This document shows, in pieces, positions 6,810 through 17,700 of a stretch of DNA of 62,349 nucleotides. The notes under the pieces were generated by a model, which was not told the DNA's origin, ran no database searches, and saw only the letters and a program-made list of their open reading frames with translations. Location of the stretch: the NCBI RefSeq assembly GCF_900112265.1, contig NZ_FOLO01000006.1, positions 1-62,349 on the forward strand, read 5' to 3'. This stretch comes from Pseudoalteromonas denitrificans DSM 6059 (GTDB lineage Bacteria > Pseudomonadota > Gammaproteobacteria > Enterobacterales > Alteromonadaceae). Positions within the stretch are counted from its first letter, which is position 1. Each line of letters opens with the position of its first letter. Made by a program: the position numbers and the translations under genes.

Positions 6810-7688
6810 CTACTCTGGCACTTCTAAATATTTTTTTATTCCTTTAAGTGCACTTTTAACTTTTTTAACATTCCGAGCACCCATTCTTAATAATTGCTTT
6901 TGTGCTGGCGGTAATTGTTCCCATTCTGAGTATGCGTATTTATAAACAACACTTTCAGTCAGTAAAGGTACATTTCCTGTTACTATTGGCGTTGTTAGTA
7001 TCATGTCTATTGCATCTAAAATAGCTTCATCAAAGTCACGTTCTTGGTAACCAATTTCTTCATAAGCTTCATCAAATAATGGCTTATATTCTTTATAAAA
7101 GCTCACTGCTTGCTGTGGTGTCATACTAGTGAATAATTCTACGTAAGGTGTATAGCGATCATAACTTTGGGGTGCAATCGTTAAAATATCACCATCTATA
7201 ACACTAAAGCTTGATTGAGGCTCTATCAGTGGACTATGCTTTTTTGCTATTTTACCTTTCCCAATATTGTCAACATATACAACAAAACGTCTAACCATGT
7301 CATCTTTAACAAATAATTTTAAGGTTTGTTTTGCAAAATACTGAGTTAACTCAGTTTGTATACTCAGGTCACTGTCATTCAATTGTGGCAAAGTTTTAAC
7401 AACAGCAATGGGTAAAGCTTTTGTTTCTACAGGCTCAATAACAGATATTGGCTGCTCTTTGACTTCTGGTGATACAATATCATCAATTTGAGATTCAGTT
7501 ACTTCAGGAACGATGACTTCTGATTTTGGTATTACAACAGCAACTGGTGCTGTGCTTTCATTGGTGTTCAATTTAGAAAATAGCTTAATACTCGCAATAA
7601 CGATTACGATTAACATAATTACTAATGCAAACATATAAATACGTTTTTTAGTCACTTTAGAGTCTTCTTGATCCATTTTTTCAGTCAT
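6810..7688 (-). CDS. DUF3014 domain protein, single-pass membrane anchored
   Basis: 292 residues. A basic N-terminus is followed by one transmembrane helix (about 17-38), a Pro/Val/Glu-rich linker (about 45-100), then the DUF3014 domain. Characteristic segments are LPQLNDSDLSIQTEL, DDMVRRFVVYVDNIGKGK and YDRYTPYVELFTSM. The C-terminal half is probably periplasmic. Function of the family is unknown. It is divergent from the patatin gene across a 90-bp AT-rich gap that must hold both promoters, and ends before its own terminator. Confidence 0.85.
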   Translation of the reverse strand: MTEKMDQEDSKVTKKRIYMFALVIMLIVIVIASIKLFSKLNTNESTAPVAVVIPKSEVIVPEVTESQIDDIVSPEVKEQPISVIEPVETKALPIAVVKTLPQLNDSDLSIQTELTQYFAKQTLKLFVKDDMVRRFVVYVDNIGKGKIAKKHSPLIEPQSSFSVIDGDILTIAPQSYDRYTPYVELFTSMTPQQAVSFYKEYKPLFDEAYEEIGYQERDFDEAILDAIDMILTTPIVTGNVPLLTESVVYKYAYSEWEQLPPAQKQLLRMGARNVKKVKSALKGIKKYLEVPE

Positions 7689-7778
7689 ATTTCACTCATA
7701 TTCAAATAAATAATTTCTTTTTAATTCAATATCTTCTAAATTAAAGAAAACAACTCAACTAAAGTTGATTATGCCTGC

Positions 7779-8939
7779 ATGATAAAAAAAACAACACAGC
7801 ATAATATAGTACCCGCAAATAAAACAGCCTTGTTACTGACTGGAGGCGGCGCACGAGCAGCTTACCAAGTTGGCGTACTCAAAGCTATAGCAACTAAACT
7901 ACCGCGTAATTGTCCTTCACCTTTTGGTATTATAAATGGTACGTCAGCAGGTGCTATAAATGCAACTGCTGTTGCCAGTTATGCTTCGTGTTTTCACTTA
8001 GGTGTAAAAAAGCTTGAGTGGGTGTGGAAAAACTTTAGCACAAAACAGGTATATCACAGCGATTTTCGTCATGTGTTTGGGCACATATTAACTAACATGC
8101 TTTCTAGTTTTCAATCGGATCATCTAAACCATCCACCGGCAAGTTTACTTGATAATCAACCTTTAAGAAGTTACTTAAAAAGTATTATGGAGCTTAAAAG
8201 AATAGATAAAAATATTGCTAACGGTTATTTACGTGCCTTGTCGGTTACCGCTTCTAGCTACTCAAGTGGGGAGTCAGTCGCATTTTACCAAGCTAAAGAT
8301 AGCGTTCCATGGAAAAGAGCTAAACGATGTGGTGAGCAGTCTCAAATTAATATTGAGCACTTAATGGCTTCAAGTGCCATTCCTATGGTATTTCCAAGTA
8401 TCAAAATAAATCAGGCTTATTTTGGAGATGGCTCAATACATCAACTCTCTCCATTAAGTCCCCCTATTCACTTAGGTGCAAATAAAATTTTTATTATTGG
8501 GGTTGATCAACCAACCGATAATAAATACCTTGGTTTTCAACCTCATTACCCTGGTATTTCTAGCATTGCAGGTCATCTGCTTGATACGATATTTTCAGAT
8601 ACATTACATTCTGATATTGAAAGACTTGAACGAGTAAATCGAACTGTTTCATTACTGCCAGCAAGAGATAAACATCAAGAACTCAAGCGTGTTGAAACTT
8701 TTGTTATTAACCCTTCTAAAAACTTTAATGCCATTGCCTGTGAGCACTACGATAAAATGCCATTGGCAATAAAAATGATTTTAAGGTTGATTGGGGTTAA
8801 AGCGCATTCAGAGTCTAGTTTAACTAGCTACCTTTTATTTGAAAAGTCTTATACTCGCCACTTAATTGAGATTGGTTATCAAGATGGTTTAAATCAACTA
8901 GATGAAATTTTGGAATTTTTAGATATAAAATGTAAATAA
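7779..8939 (+). CDS. Patatin-like phospholipase
   Basis: 386 residues with the complete patatin catalytic set: the oxyanion glycine loop GGGARAAYQVGVLKA (about 22-36), the nucleophile elbow GTSAGA with Ser56, and the catalytic Asp217 in FGDGS. Such enzymes hydrolyse acyl esters of phospholipids; here the enzyme appears cytosolic or peripheral since no signal peptide is visible. A long C-terminal region after residue 300 has no domain I can name. Monocistronic; it faces the convergent antiporter gene across 53 bp. Confidence 0.9.
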   Translation: MIKKTTQHNIVPANKTALLLTGGGARAAYQVGVLKAIATKLPRNCPSPFGIINGTSAGAINATAVASYASCFHLGVKKLEWVWKNFSTKQVYHSDFRHVFGHILTNMLSSFQSDHLNHPPASLLDNQPLRSYLKSIMELKRIDKNIANGYLRALSVTASSYSSGESVAFYQAKDSVPWKRAKRCGEQSQINIEHLMASSAIPMVFPSIKINQAYFGDGSIHQLSPLSPPIHLGANKIFIIGVDQPTDNKYLGFQPHYPGISSIAGHLLDTIFSDTLHSDIERLERVNRTVSLLPARDKHQELKRVETFVINPSKNFNAIACEHYDKMPLAIKMILRLIGVKAHSESSLTSYLLFEKSYTRHLIEIGYQDGLNQLDEILEFLDIKCK

Positions 8940-8992
8940 ATCTTAAATTAACTAATGCCAAATACATAAATACCTTTCACTAATAGCCTTTT

Positions 8993-10963
8993 TTAATCCC
9001 CTTCTAACAAGTATCTTTCAACTCTCTCTACTTGTCTAGGCTTCCCTCTGATTACGAGAATGTCTTGGCATTGTAAAATCATACCTGGTAGAGGCTGTGA
9101 AATCTCTCTACCTTCCCGACGTAGTCCCATAACATCAACACGCTTTTTATCTAGTGCTAGTTGCTCTAAGGTTTTACTTATTGCAAATGCATCATCAGTT
9201 AAAGCAACGGCATGTAAGTACTCTAACCTTTCACTTGAACTTGACGCAATATCTGAGTTTTCACCAGGAAAATAACCGTGTAATAGCCCGTATCTATTTT
9301 TTCGCTCTTGCTGTACTCTTCTCAAAATCCGTTTCACAGGAACGCCCGACATAAACAAAACATGCGATACGAGCATTAAACTGGCTTCCAATGACTCAGG
9401 TACAACTTCAGTTACACCAGCATCTTTTAGCTCACCTAAGTGGCTATCATCTTTCATTCTGACTAAAATTTTAACTTTATCTGCAATTTGTTTAATAACA
9501 TTGATTATTGTCATAGATTTATCAAAGTCAGCAAAGGTAATTATCACCAATCTACTATTTGCAATACCAGCAGCTTTTAATACTTCTTTATGTTTTACAT
9601 GTCCAAAATGTACATTTTCACCTGCGGCCTGTGCTTCTCGTATACGAACAGGATCAACATCCAGTGCAATATAAGGAATCGCTTCTGTTTTTAGAAAACG
9701 TGCAACCGTTTGCCCTACACGACCAAATCCACATATAACAACATGATTTTCAAGTTCGGATTTAAATGTTGGATTTTCATTGTTACTTTGTTTGTTTTTT
9801 TCTGAATGAGAAAGAAGCCTAGCAATTTTTTGATTGTTATCAACTAGGTATGGTGTCACTGCCATCGAGAGTACCCCAACAGCAATTAATAAAGAGGCAT
9901 AAGATGAAGCGATTAACTCATGCTGTAAAGCAAGCGCTATTAATACAAAACCAAACTCCCCCATTTGGCATAACATTAAACCCGTTGACCATGAATCTTT
10001 ATGGCTTTCCCCCATAAAACGAGCTAATAACTTTATGACTAAACACTTTATTAAAATAAGCCCTAACAAACCTAAAATAACCCAACTCGCATTCATTAAT
10101 ACAAACGTCATGTCCAGCTGCATACCAACTGTGACAAAAAACAATCCCATTAATATATCTCTGAAAGGTCGTATATCTGCTTCTAATTGATGGCGATATT
10201 GACTTTCACCTAACATGATCCCAGCTAAAAATGCACCTAATGCCATAGATAAACCAAAAAAATGGGTCAATGCACTCGCAAATAATGTCACTAACAAAGT
10301 CGTTAAAACAAATAATTCATCAGTTCGTACTTCTGCCACTTCATTAAATATACGTGGTAAAATCCACTTTCCTATTCCCCATAATAAACCACATACTAAG
10401 GCCCCTTTACCCAGTGCTATAAGTAAAGCAATAAGGAGATGTTGATCACCACTTCCAGCTAAAAGTGGTAACGCAATTAATAGAGGCACAACGGCAATAT
10501 CTTGGAATAATAAAATACCAATCGCTAATTGTCCTCTTCTGGTATGCAACTCTCCTGATTCACTAAGTTGTTTCACAACTATTGCTGTTGATGAAAGTGT
10601 CAATAAACTGGCAATGCTAAAAGCACTCAGCCAGCTGGTGCCAAACATGATTGCAACTAACATTAATAGAAAAGTAGAAATAAGAACTTGTGCAGTACCC
10701 AAGCCAAATACAACATGGCGCATAGCAACTAATTTAGGTATTGAAAATTCTAAACCTAATGAAAACAATAAAAATACAATACCAAACTCTGCAACTAAAT
10801 GAATTTCTTGATAATCAGTGATCCAGCCTAATGCATAGGGACCAGCAATGAGACCCGTAGCAAGGTAGGCTAATATAGGTGGTAAATTAATTCTTTTGAA
10901 TATCCAAACAAGTAATACAGCAATTACCAAGAGACTGAAAATTTCACTGAAAACACTTTGCAA
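8993..10963 (-). CDS. Kef-type monovalent cation:proton antiporter (CPA2) with TrkA-N/TrkA-C domains
   Basis: 656 residues. Residues 1 to about 385 form the Na+/H+ exchanger-type membrane domain with roughly 12 hydrophobic segments and typical segments such as PPILAYLATGLIAGPYALG, FLLFSLGLEFS and ALGAFLAGIMLGES. A Rossmann-type TrkA-N domain follows with HVVICGFGRVGQTVARFL, then a C-terminal TrkA-C-like domain (REGREISQPLPGM). This is the KefB/KefC layout: inner-membrane K+ efflux or K+/H+ exchange gated by nucleotide binding. No kefF/kefG ancillary oxidoreductase gene is next to it, so the glutathione-gated role of true KefB/C is not established. Confidence 0.9.
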   Translation of the reverse strand: MQSVFSEIFSLLVIAVLLVWIFKRINLPPILAYLATGLIAGPYALGWITDYQEIHLVAEFGIVFLLFSLGLEFSIPKLVAMRHVVFGLGTAQVLISTFLLMLVAIMFGTSWLSAFSIASLLTLSSTAIVVKQLSESGELHTRRGQLAIGILLFQDIAVVPLLIALPLLAGSGDQHLLIALLIALGKGALVCGLLWGIGKWILPRIFNEVAEVRTDELFVLTTLLVTLFASALTHFFGLSMALGAFLAGIMLGESQYRHQLEADIRPFRDILMGLFFVTVGMQLDMTFVLMNASWVILGLLGLILIKCLVIKLLARFMGESHKDSWSTGLMLCQMGEFGFVLIALALQHELIASSYASLLIAVGVLSMAVTPYLVDNNQKIARLLSHSEKNKQSNNENPTFKSELENHVVICGFGRVGQTVARFLKTEAIPYIALDVDPVRIREAQAAGENVHFGHVKHKEVLKAAGIANSRLVIITFADFDKSMTIINVIKQIADKVKILVRMKDDSHLGELKDAGVTEVVPESLEASLMLVSHVLFMSGVPVKRILRRVQQERKNRYGLLHGYFPGENSDIASSSSERLEYLHAVALTDDAFAISKTLEQLALDKKRVDVMGLRREGREISQPLPGMILQCQDILVIRGKPRQVERVERYLLEGD

Positions 10964-11148
10964 GTAAGACTTCCTTCTTATTTTTATTTATCAAAAATCT
11001 GATATATCAAATTAAATATAGCAACTATTTGTTTTAATTTTAGTTATTGAAGTAATTCTGGCAATAAAAATCACAAATACATAACTGGCATAATTTGTGC
11101 TTTATTTCATCAATGCATTTTAGATAATTTCATTAGTGGGGAAAACAA
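10964..11148. promoter_or_regulatory. Divergent promoter region, antiporter / diguanylate cyclase
   Basis: A 185-bp AT-rich gap between two divergent starts. It must carry both promoters, but I cannot fix either with confidence. GGGGAAA eight bases before the GTG is a plausible ribosome binding site for the cyclase gene. Confidence 0.5.
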
Positions 11149-12045
11149 GTGGAAAATGTACATGTTTTAACACAATCTGCTTCAAGTAGAGGAGAATACT
11201 TGCCAACCACGGCCGATTATTACCGTCCTCTAAATGATGAGAATATTCAAAGTTTAGTTTCTCAATTACAAAAGACTTTAGAGTTAACAAAGTTAATTAA
11301 TATTTTTTCATTGGAAGCCACGAAGTTATTTCCAATTTCTGGATTACAGTTTCATAGCACAGATGGTGTTATTGAAATGTCTGGCAGCAAACATCAAGGA
11401 AAAGCATTTGCTTTTGATTTAGAAGTAGAAAGTGAACGTTTAGGCCAATTAGTTTATTTTAGTCAAAAGCCAATCAGTATTTTTATAAAAGAAAAACTAC
11501 AACTTTTGCATAATGTACTGGCATATCCATTAAGAAATGCATTAATGTTTTATCGCGTAAAAAAACTGGCAACAAAAGATACGCTTACAGGCCTGAGTAA
11601 CCGCAGCCACTTTAATGACTATTTAAATAAAAAATTGGATCGCTGTCGCCGTCATCACAGAAGATTTGGTTTAATGTTATTAGATTTAGATAACTTTAAA
11701 CAGGTAAATGATACTCATGGACATTTATTAGGTGATCAAGTTTTGGTTCAGTTTTCAGCTCTTTTAATGCAAAGTATCCGTGGAATAGATACTGTATTTA
11801 GGTTTGGGGGAGATGAATTTTCAATTTTAATTGACGATAACCAGGAAGGAGTTTGTAATATCATTGCCGATCGAATACAAAGATTAGTACATAAAGATGC
11901 TTTATTAGCCAAACATAATGTTACTACAAGTATTGGGTTTACTTTAGCAAAAGTAAAAGATGATCAGATAAGTGTTTTTGAACGTTCTGACAAAGCACTA
12001 TATCAAGCAAAAGGAGCTGGTAGAGATTGCTTTAAAATACTGTAA
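11149..12045 (+). CDS. GGDEF diguanylate cyclase
   Basis: 298 residues, GTG start. The C-terminal 165 residues are a full GGDEF domain making cyclic di-GMP from two GTP. The active-site GGDEF is exact (residues 220-224 in FRFGGDEF), and the inhibitory I-site RGID lies at 211-214 with the canonical five-residue spacing, so product inhibition is expected. LLDLDNFKQVNDTHGH is also intact. The N-terminal 130 residues form a sensory-type region I cannot assign, with no transmembrane segment. Monocistronic; ends in a shared hairpin. Confidence 0.93.
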   Translation: MENVHVLTQSASSRGEYLPTTADYYRPLNDENIQSLVSQLQKTLELTKLINIFSLEATKLFPISGLQFHSTDGVIEMSGSKHQGKAFAFDLEVESERLGQLVYFSQKPISIFIKEKLQLLHNVLAYPLRNALMFYRVKKLATKDTLTGLSNRSHFNDYLNKKLDRCRRHHRRFGLMLLDLDNFKQVNDTHGHLLGDQVLVQFSALLMQSIRGIDTVFRFGGDEFSILIDDNQEGVCNIIADRIQRLVHKDALLAKHNVTTSIGFTLAKVKDDQISVFERSDKALYQAKGAGRDCFKIL

Positions 12046-12069
12046 CAAAGTGATTTTTCTTTGTTACAG
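12040..12069 (+). terminator. Hairpin between convergent genes
   Basis: Perfect 11-bp inverted repeat CTGTAACAAAG / CTTTGTTACAG around an 8-nt loop. It includes the stop of the diguanylate cyclase gene and lies 8 bp from the stop of the convergent gene. There is no long T-tract, so strength is uncertain. Confidence 0.55.
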
Positions 12070-12077
12070 CTTATGAT

Positions 12078-12416
12078 TTATTTTTTGTTTGCAAAACCAT
12101 ATAACATTAATAAAGTAGACGTTCCAAAAAAGTATGATGCTATCAACTGAAACAAAGCGATAAAACTAGGTAAAACTGTAAAAACAATTAAAAATAGCGG
12201 AGACATTAAGGCTAAAATAAAAAATACTCCGCCTTTTCCCCGCCAATAACATAATAACAATGTGGAAGTGAATGCACCTGAAATCAAACCGTTCATTATC
12301 GAAAAAATATATATTTCAGTCGTAATACACAAAAGTACAATAATCAGTAATGATAAAATAAAGCCTATGTAAGCTTGTGAGATAATAGAGCTTCCAACTT
12401 GTGGACTTGTTCTCAT
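12078..12416 (-). CDS. Small multi-pass membrane protein, hypothetical
   Basis: 112 residues with about four hydrophobic segments and almost no charged residues apart from WRGKGG near the middle and a lysine C-terminus. No family recognised. Its ATG overlaps the tilS stop by four bases (ATGA type), implying translational coupling with tilS and expression from the same transcript. It ends against the hairpin shared with the cyclase gene. Confidence 0.65.
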   Translation of the reverse strand: MRTSPQVGSSIISQAYIGFILSLLIIVLLCITTEIYIFSIMNGLISGAFTSTLLLCYWRGKGGVFFILALMSPLFLIVFTVLPSFIALFQLIASYFFGTSTLLMLYGFANKK

Positions 12417-13756
12417 ATTTTATTTTCTTCTATACGTTGCCAAAAAACACCTTGATCATGCGCATAATTTTGATTTATAAAATAACCAACAATTTGAACT
12501 AAAGTGTCATTGTAAAAAACTAAAGGTACTAAATTTCTTTCCCAAGTGGGGACTTTTGCATCTTTAAGCCAATGTTTAACGGTATTACTCCCTGGTTTAT
12601 TAACTGGTTTTATACGTGCTTTTAGCACTCCAAACTGAATACTTAATTTTTCATCAAAATGTAGCTCACGAACGCCTTTTCCACAGTGCTTCTCTAATAC
12701 ATCACCATTACTTAAATCAACTTTACTTCCTATGCAATTGAATACGTTTTCAGGTATCTGCTTAGGGGAAACAAAATACAATTCATTTCTAAACCTTTGT
12801 AGTGTATTAAGACCTATTTGAATACATATTTTAGCATCTTGTTTTGCATTAATAGCCTGATTGAGTATCTGTTCTAACATCATCTTAGACGGCATTAAGC
12901 TATTTTGTTGTGCTAACCAATGCCTAACTAAATTAGCTTGTCTGGCGTGTGTAAGTGATGCTAAAAATGAAATTGGCAAGGAGTTACTACTTTTAAAGTG
13001 TGCTTTTTTATTAGCTTGTATCAAATCTGATTGAGATATTTCGTCAATTAAGCTTTGCTGCTGCTGCAATAAATCGACACTTCTTGAAACGCAGGCGTTA
13101 AAATTATTAAACCTTTGATTTAATAATGGCACAACTTCATGGCGTAAAAAGTTACGATCAAAGATTGTGTCTTCGTTTGACTCGTCAATAATGTGCTGAA
13201 TACCAAACTGGGCTGAAAAGGCTTCAATCTGCTCCCTTGAAGTATTTAATAATGGCCTAAATAAACTCCGCCCTTGCTGTTGGCTTAACATCGACATTGC
13301 ACTTAGCCCTGTTAAACCAGACCCTCTTTTAAGCTGCAATAAAAAAGTTTCAACTTGATCATCTTGATGCTGACCAAGAAAAATGACACTTGTAGGCTCC
13401 GATAGTTTGAATAAAGCCAGATATCTTTGCTCCCGAGCTATAGCTTCAAGGCTTTGTCTCGCTTTTTTCTTAACTTCTACTTCAGCAATTTTTAATGGAA
13501 TATCAAGTTCATTGCATAGATTTGAGCAAAAGGTCTGCCAATTTTTAGCATTTAAGCTAAGACCGTGATCAACATGAATTGCTTCTAATTTAAATTCAGG
13601 ATGTAACTTATTAAAGGTGTGTAATAAATGAAGTAGTACAACTGAATCTACTCCACCAGACAAAGCCACAGTCAAAGTTTTTGATTGTGGCTTTATAGTT
13701 TTCAAATTATGTACAAGCACATTACTGAATGCTTTATAAACTTTGGAAGCTTTCAT
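12413..13756 (-). CDS. tilS: tRNA(Ile)-lysidine synthase
   Basis: Adds lysine to C34 of the CAU-anticodon tRNA-Ile so that it reads AUA. The PP-loop motif SGGVDS is at residues 33-38 of the ATG-13756 product. GLTGLSAMSML, LFRPLLNTSREQI and DESNEDTIFDRNFLRH follow, and a C-terminal TilS domain ends with the KHWLKDAKVPTWERNLVPLV segment. The size of 447 residues is normal. A TTG immediately upstream could also start, but ATG is the better choice. Last conserved gene of the dnaE-accA-tilS string; a hairpin sits over its start. Confidence 0.96.
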   Translation of the reverse strand: MKASKVYKAFSNVLVHNLKTIKPQSKTLTVALSGGVDSVVLLHLLHTFNKLHPEFKLEAIHVDHGLSLNAKNWQTFCSNLCNELDIPLKIAEVEVKKKARQSLEAIAREQRYLALFKLSEPTSVIFLGQHQDDQVETFLLQLKRGSGLTGLSAMSMLSQQQGRSLFRPLLNTSREQIEAFSAQFGIQHIIDESNEDTIFDRNFLRHEVVPLLNQRFNNFNACVSRSVDLLQQQQSLIDEISQSDLIQANKKAHFKSSNSLPISFLASLTHARQANLVRHWLAQQNSLMPSKMMLEQILNQAINAKQDAKICIQIGLNTLQRFRNELYFVSPKQIPENVFNCIGSKVDLSNGDVLEKHCGKGVRELHFDEKLSIQFGVLKARIKPVNKPGSNTVKHWLKDAKVPTWERNLVPLVFYNDTLVQIVGYFINQNYAHDQGVFWQRIEENKI

Positions 13757-13780
13757 CAAAAGGCTGCCTCTAGCAGCCTA
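13757..13780 (-). terminator. Terminator-like hairpin between accA and tilS
   Basis: On the minus strand AGGCTGC-TAGAG-GCAGCCTTTT forms a 7-bp GC-rich stem with a short U-run that runs straight into the tilS start. The tilS ribosome binding site (GAGG) is inside the loop and stem, so the same element could both attenuate transcription and occlude translation. Confidence 0.6.
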
Positions 13781-13784
13781 ATCA

Positions 13785-14741
13785 TTAGCAATAACCAAAT
13801 GACATTAAACGATCATATCTCTGTTCAAGCATTTCATCTGTTGATAATGCTTTAAGATCTGATAAATCACGTTTTAATTGCATTTTTAAATTTTTGGCCA
13901 TGCCTTCGTGGTTACGATGCGCACCACCTAAAGGTTCATCAACGATATTGTTAATTAGATCAAGTTCTTTAACACGGTCAGCAGTTACACCCATAGCTTC
14001 AGCAGCTAAAGATGCTTTTTCAGCGCTTTTCCAAAGAATAGAGGCACAACCTTCAGGCGAAATAACAGAGTAAGTACTATATTGCAGCATATTTACACGA
14101 TCACCAACACCAATAGCTAACGCACCACCAGATCCACCTTCACCAATAACAGTACAGATAGTGGGCACTTTTAGGCCTGCCATTACTTTTAAATTTTTAG
14201 CAATGGCTTCACTTTGCCCACGCTCTTCAGCGCCAACACCAGGGTAAGCACCAGGAGTATCAATGAAGGTGATAATAGGCATATTAAAACGTTCAGCCAT
14301 TTCCATTAAGCGTAATGCTTTACGGTAACCTTCAGGTTTTGGCATACCAAAATTACGTTTTATTTTTTCAGCAGTATCACGCCCTTTTTGATGACCAATA
14401 ACCATTACTGGTTCGCCATCTAAACGTGCAATACCACCTATGATTGCAGGATCATTTGCAAAAGCACGATCACCACATAACTCATCAAATTCAGTAAAAA
14501 TATGATCTATATAATCACGTGTATATGGACGTAAAGGATGACGCGCAAGTTGTTGAACTTGCCATGCTCCTAAATCAGAGAAAATTTTATGTGTTAACTC
14601 TGTGCTTTTTTCTTTTAAGCGACTGACTTCATCTTCAAGACTTAGGTCTAATTCACCAACGTTACCAATACTACGTAATTCTTCAATTTTTGCTTCCAAT
14701 TCTGCGATTGGAAGTTCGAAATCCAGATAATTGAGACTCAT
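13785..14741 (-). CDS. accA: Acetyl-CoA carboxylase carboxyltransferase subunit alpha
   Basis: 318 residues, normal length. The alpha subunit pairs with AccD to move the carboxyl group from biotin-AccB to acetyl-CoA, giving malonyl-CoA. Conserved segments are [44 protein letters not shown] and [15 protein letters not shown]. It lies 17 bp after dnaE, the usual gammaproteobacterial order, and is followed by a hairpin before tilS. Confidence 0.98.
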   Translation of the reverse strand: MSLNYLDFELPIAELEAKIEELRSIGNVGELDLSLEDEVSRLKEKSTELTHKIFSDLGAWQVQQLARHPLRPYTRDYIDHIFTEFDELCGDRAFANDPAIIGGIARLDGEPVMVIGHQKGRDTAEKIKRNFGMPKPEGYRKALRLMEMAERFNMPIITFIDTPGAYPGVGAEERGQSEAIAKNLKVMAGLKVPTICTVIGEGGSGGALAIGVGDRVNMLQYSTYSVISPEGCASILWKSAEKASLAAEAMGVTADRVKELDLINNIVDEPLGGAHRNHEGMAKNLKMQLKRDLSDLKALSTDEMLEQRYDRLMSFGYC

Positions 14742-14757
14742 GCTCTAAAAAACCTAA

Positions 14758-17700
14758 CTAGTTAAATTCTAAATCTATATCTTGCGCTGCCAATTGACCT
14801 AACCTATGTAATAAGTCATCGCTTGGCGTCACGCACCATTGGGTACCTAGTGAAAGCTCCGTGATTATATCCGGGCGTTCATATTCTATAATGATAGGAC
14901 AAGTACCATATTTATAAGGTTCAAGTACATTTTGCAACTTATCGAAGAATTTATCATCAATATTTTGCATTTTCACTTTCATTTTTATATTTCGAATGCG
15001 TTTTTCACGTACCTGTTCTATCTTACATACTTCTCGAGCCGTCATTGTAAGGCCTCCAGAGAAGTTATCAAAGCTGACCTGTCCGGTTATCACCAAGATA
15101 TTGTTATTTTGTAACAATTCTTCGAAAGTTTCAAACTGTTCAGGAAAAAAACGCACATCCATTCGAGCACTTTTATCATCAAGTGTAATTAAACCCCAAC
15201 GTTTTCCTTTTTTATTGATCAATACTCGTGTACTTATGACCAAACCTGCAGCAGTTGTCTGCACATCACGGTCAGTTGGCTGCAGATCGACTAAACGCCC
15301 ACTGGTATAATGTTTTAATTCTTTACGATATTGATTAATTGGATGGCCCGTTAGATAAAGCCCTAAGGTTTCTTTTTCACCTTCTAACCATTCGTTATCA
15401 GAAAAACGAGGTACATGTATAAATGCTTGAGCAACATCTTCAGGCTCTGTAGCTAATAAACCAAATAAATCATCTTGCCCTAATTCTTGTGCTTTATTAT
15501 GTTGAGCAGCCGATTTAATTGCATCAGGTAAACTGGCAATTAATGTTGCTCTGGCACCTTGCACAGCACTTTTGTCTTTTTTATCAGTTACTTTAGGCCC
15601 TAAACTGTCAAGCGCTCCCGCCATTATCAATTTTTCAATAACACGCTTATTTAATCGCTTTAAATCAATGTTGGCACAAAAATCAAAAAGATCTTTAAAC
15701 TGACCTATTCGAGACCTCGCCTCTAAAATAGTTTCAACGGGCCCCTCACCTACTCCTTTAATCGCCCCTAAGCCATACACTATTTGCCCTTGAAGATTTA
15801 CATTAAACTTAAATAAACCACAATTTACATCTGGTGGTAATAAAGGCATATTCATGTTTTCACATTCATCAACAAGTGTCACTATCTTGTCGGTATTATC
15901 CATATCTGCCGACATTACCGCAGCCATAAACTCCGCAGGGTGATGCGTTTTCATCCAAAGTGTTTGATACGATACTAATGCATATGCGGCTGAGTGAGAC
16001 TTATTAAATCCATATCCGGCAAATTTTTCAACCAGATCAAAGATCTTCATCGCCAGCTCGCCGTCGACACCATTATTAACAGCACCTTCTTCAAAGGTTG
16101 CACGCTGCTTCGCCATTTCTTCAGGTTTTTTCTTACCCATGGCTCGGCGTAACATATCTGCACCACCAAGAGAGTAACCAGATAAAACCTGAGCAATTTG
16201 CATTACTTGTTCTTGATATAAAATAATACCGTAGGTAGGTTCTAATATTGGTTGCAATGAATCATGTTGCCAAGTTGAATCAGGGTATGAAACCTCTTCT
16301 CGGCCATGCTTACGTTCAATGAAGTTATCTACCATGCCTGACTGTAATGGGCCGGGCCTAAATAGCGCAACGAGGGCTATCATATCTTCAAAGCAATCTG
16401 GTTGTAATCTTCTAACTAAGTCTTTCATGCCACGAGATTCCAATTGGAATACCGCAGTTGTTTCAGCCCTTAATAACAACTCAATACTTTTTTTATCATC
16501 CAACGGGATCGCTGTAATATCGATGTGATCTTTATTTTCGCGAGTGAGTCGTTCGTTGGCCATATCTATGGCCCACTGTAAAATAGTTAAGGTACGTAAA
16601 CCTAAAAAATCAAACTTAACAAGGCCAGCTGTTTCAACATCATTTTTATCAAACTGTGTAACCGGAAATTTACCTTCATCGTCACAATACAATGCTGCAA
16701 AATCTGTAATCGTTGTTGGTGATATAACAACACCACCAGCATGCTTACCGGCATTTCGGTTACACCCTTCTAAGATACGACACATATCTATAAGGTCTTT
16801 TACTTCATCATCACCATCGTATGCTTCTGGTAATCTTGGCTCTACCTCAAATGCTTTTGTTAAAGTCATGCCAGGATCACCTGGTATTAGTTTCGATATG
16901 CGATCTACAAAACCATAAGGATGCCCCAATACACGTCCTACATCACGAATTACGGCTTTTGCTGCCATAGTTCCAAAAGTAATTATCTGTGATACCGCAT
17001 CACGCCCATATAGCGCTGCAACATGATCTATAACTTCATCACGTCTATCCATACAGAAATCGACATCAAAATCCGGCATAGAAACACGCTCAGGGTTCAA
17101 AAATCGTTCAAATAGAAGCTCAAACTCTAACGGGTCTAAGTCTGTAATTTGCAATGCATATGCAACTAAAGAACCGGCACCTGAACCACGACCAGGCCCT
17201 ACAGGAATATTATTATCTTTACTCCATTGAATAAACTCCATTACGATCAAGAAATAACCAGGAAAACCCATGTTGTTTATCACATCAAGTTCTACTTTCA
17301 AACGATCATCATATGGTTTTCGTTTGTCAGCCCTAACGTGTTCATCAGGGAATAAAATACCTAAACGTTCCTCTAAACCATCAATTGAAACACGAACCAA
17401 AAAATCTTCAATCTTTAAATCACCAGTTGGATAATCAGGTAAAAAATATTCGCCTAACTTAACTGTCACATTACATCTTTTTGCAATTTCAACTGTATTT
17501 TTTAGTGCTTCAGGAATATCACTAAAAAGCTCAGCCATCTCATCTGCAGATTTAAAAAATTGCTGTTGGGAGAAGCGCTTTGGTCGGCGTTTATCATCAA
17601 TAGTGAAACCATCATGGATTGCAACCCTAATTTCATGAGCTTCAAACTTTGAAGGCTCTATAAATACAACTTCATTAGTCGCAACGACGGGTAAATGAGT

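Noticed and set aside
8940..8992. Terminator between the patatin and antiporter genes
   Set aside because: No convincing inverted repeat in the 53-bp gap.
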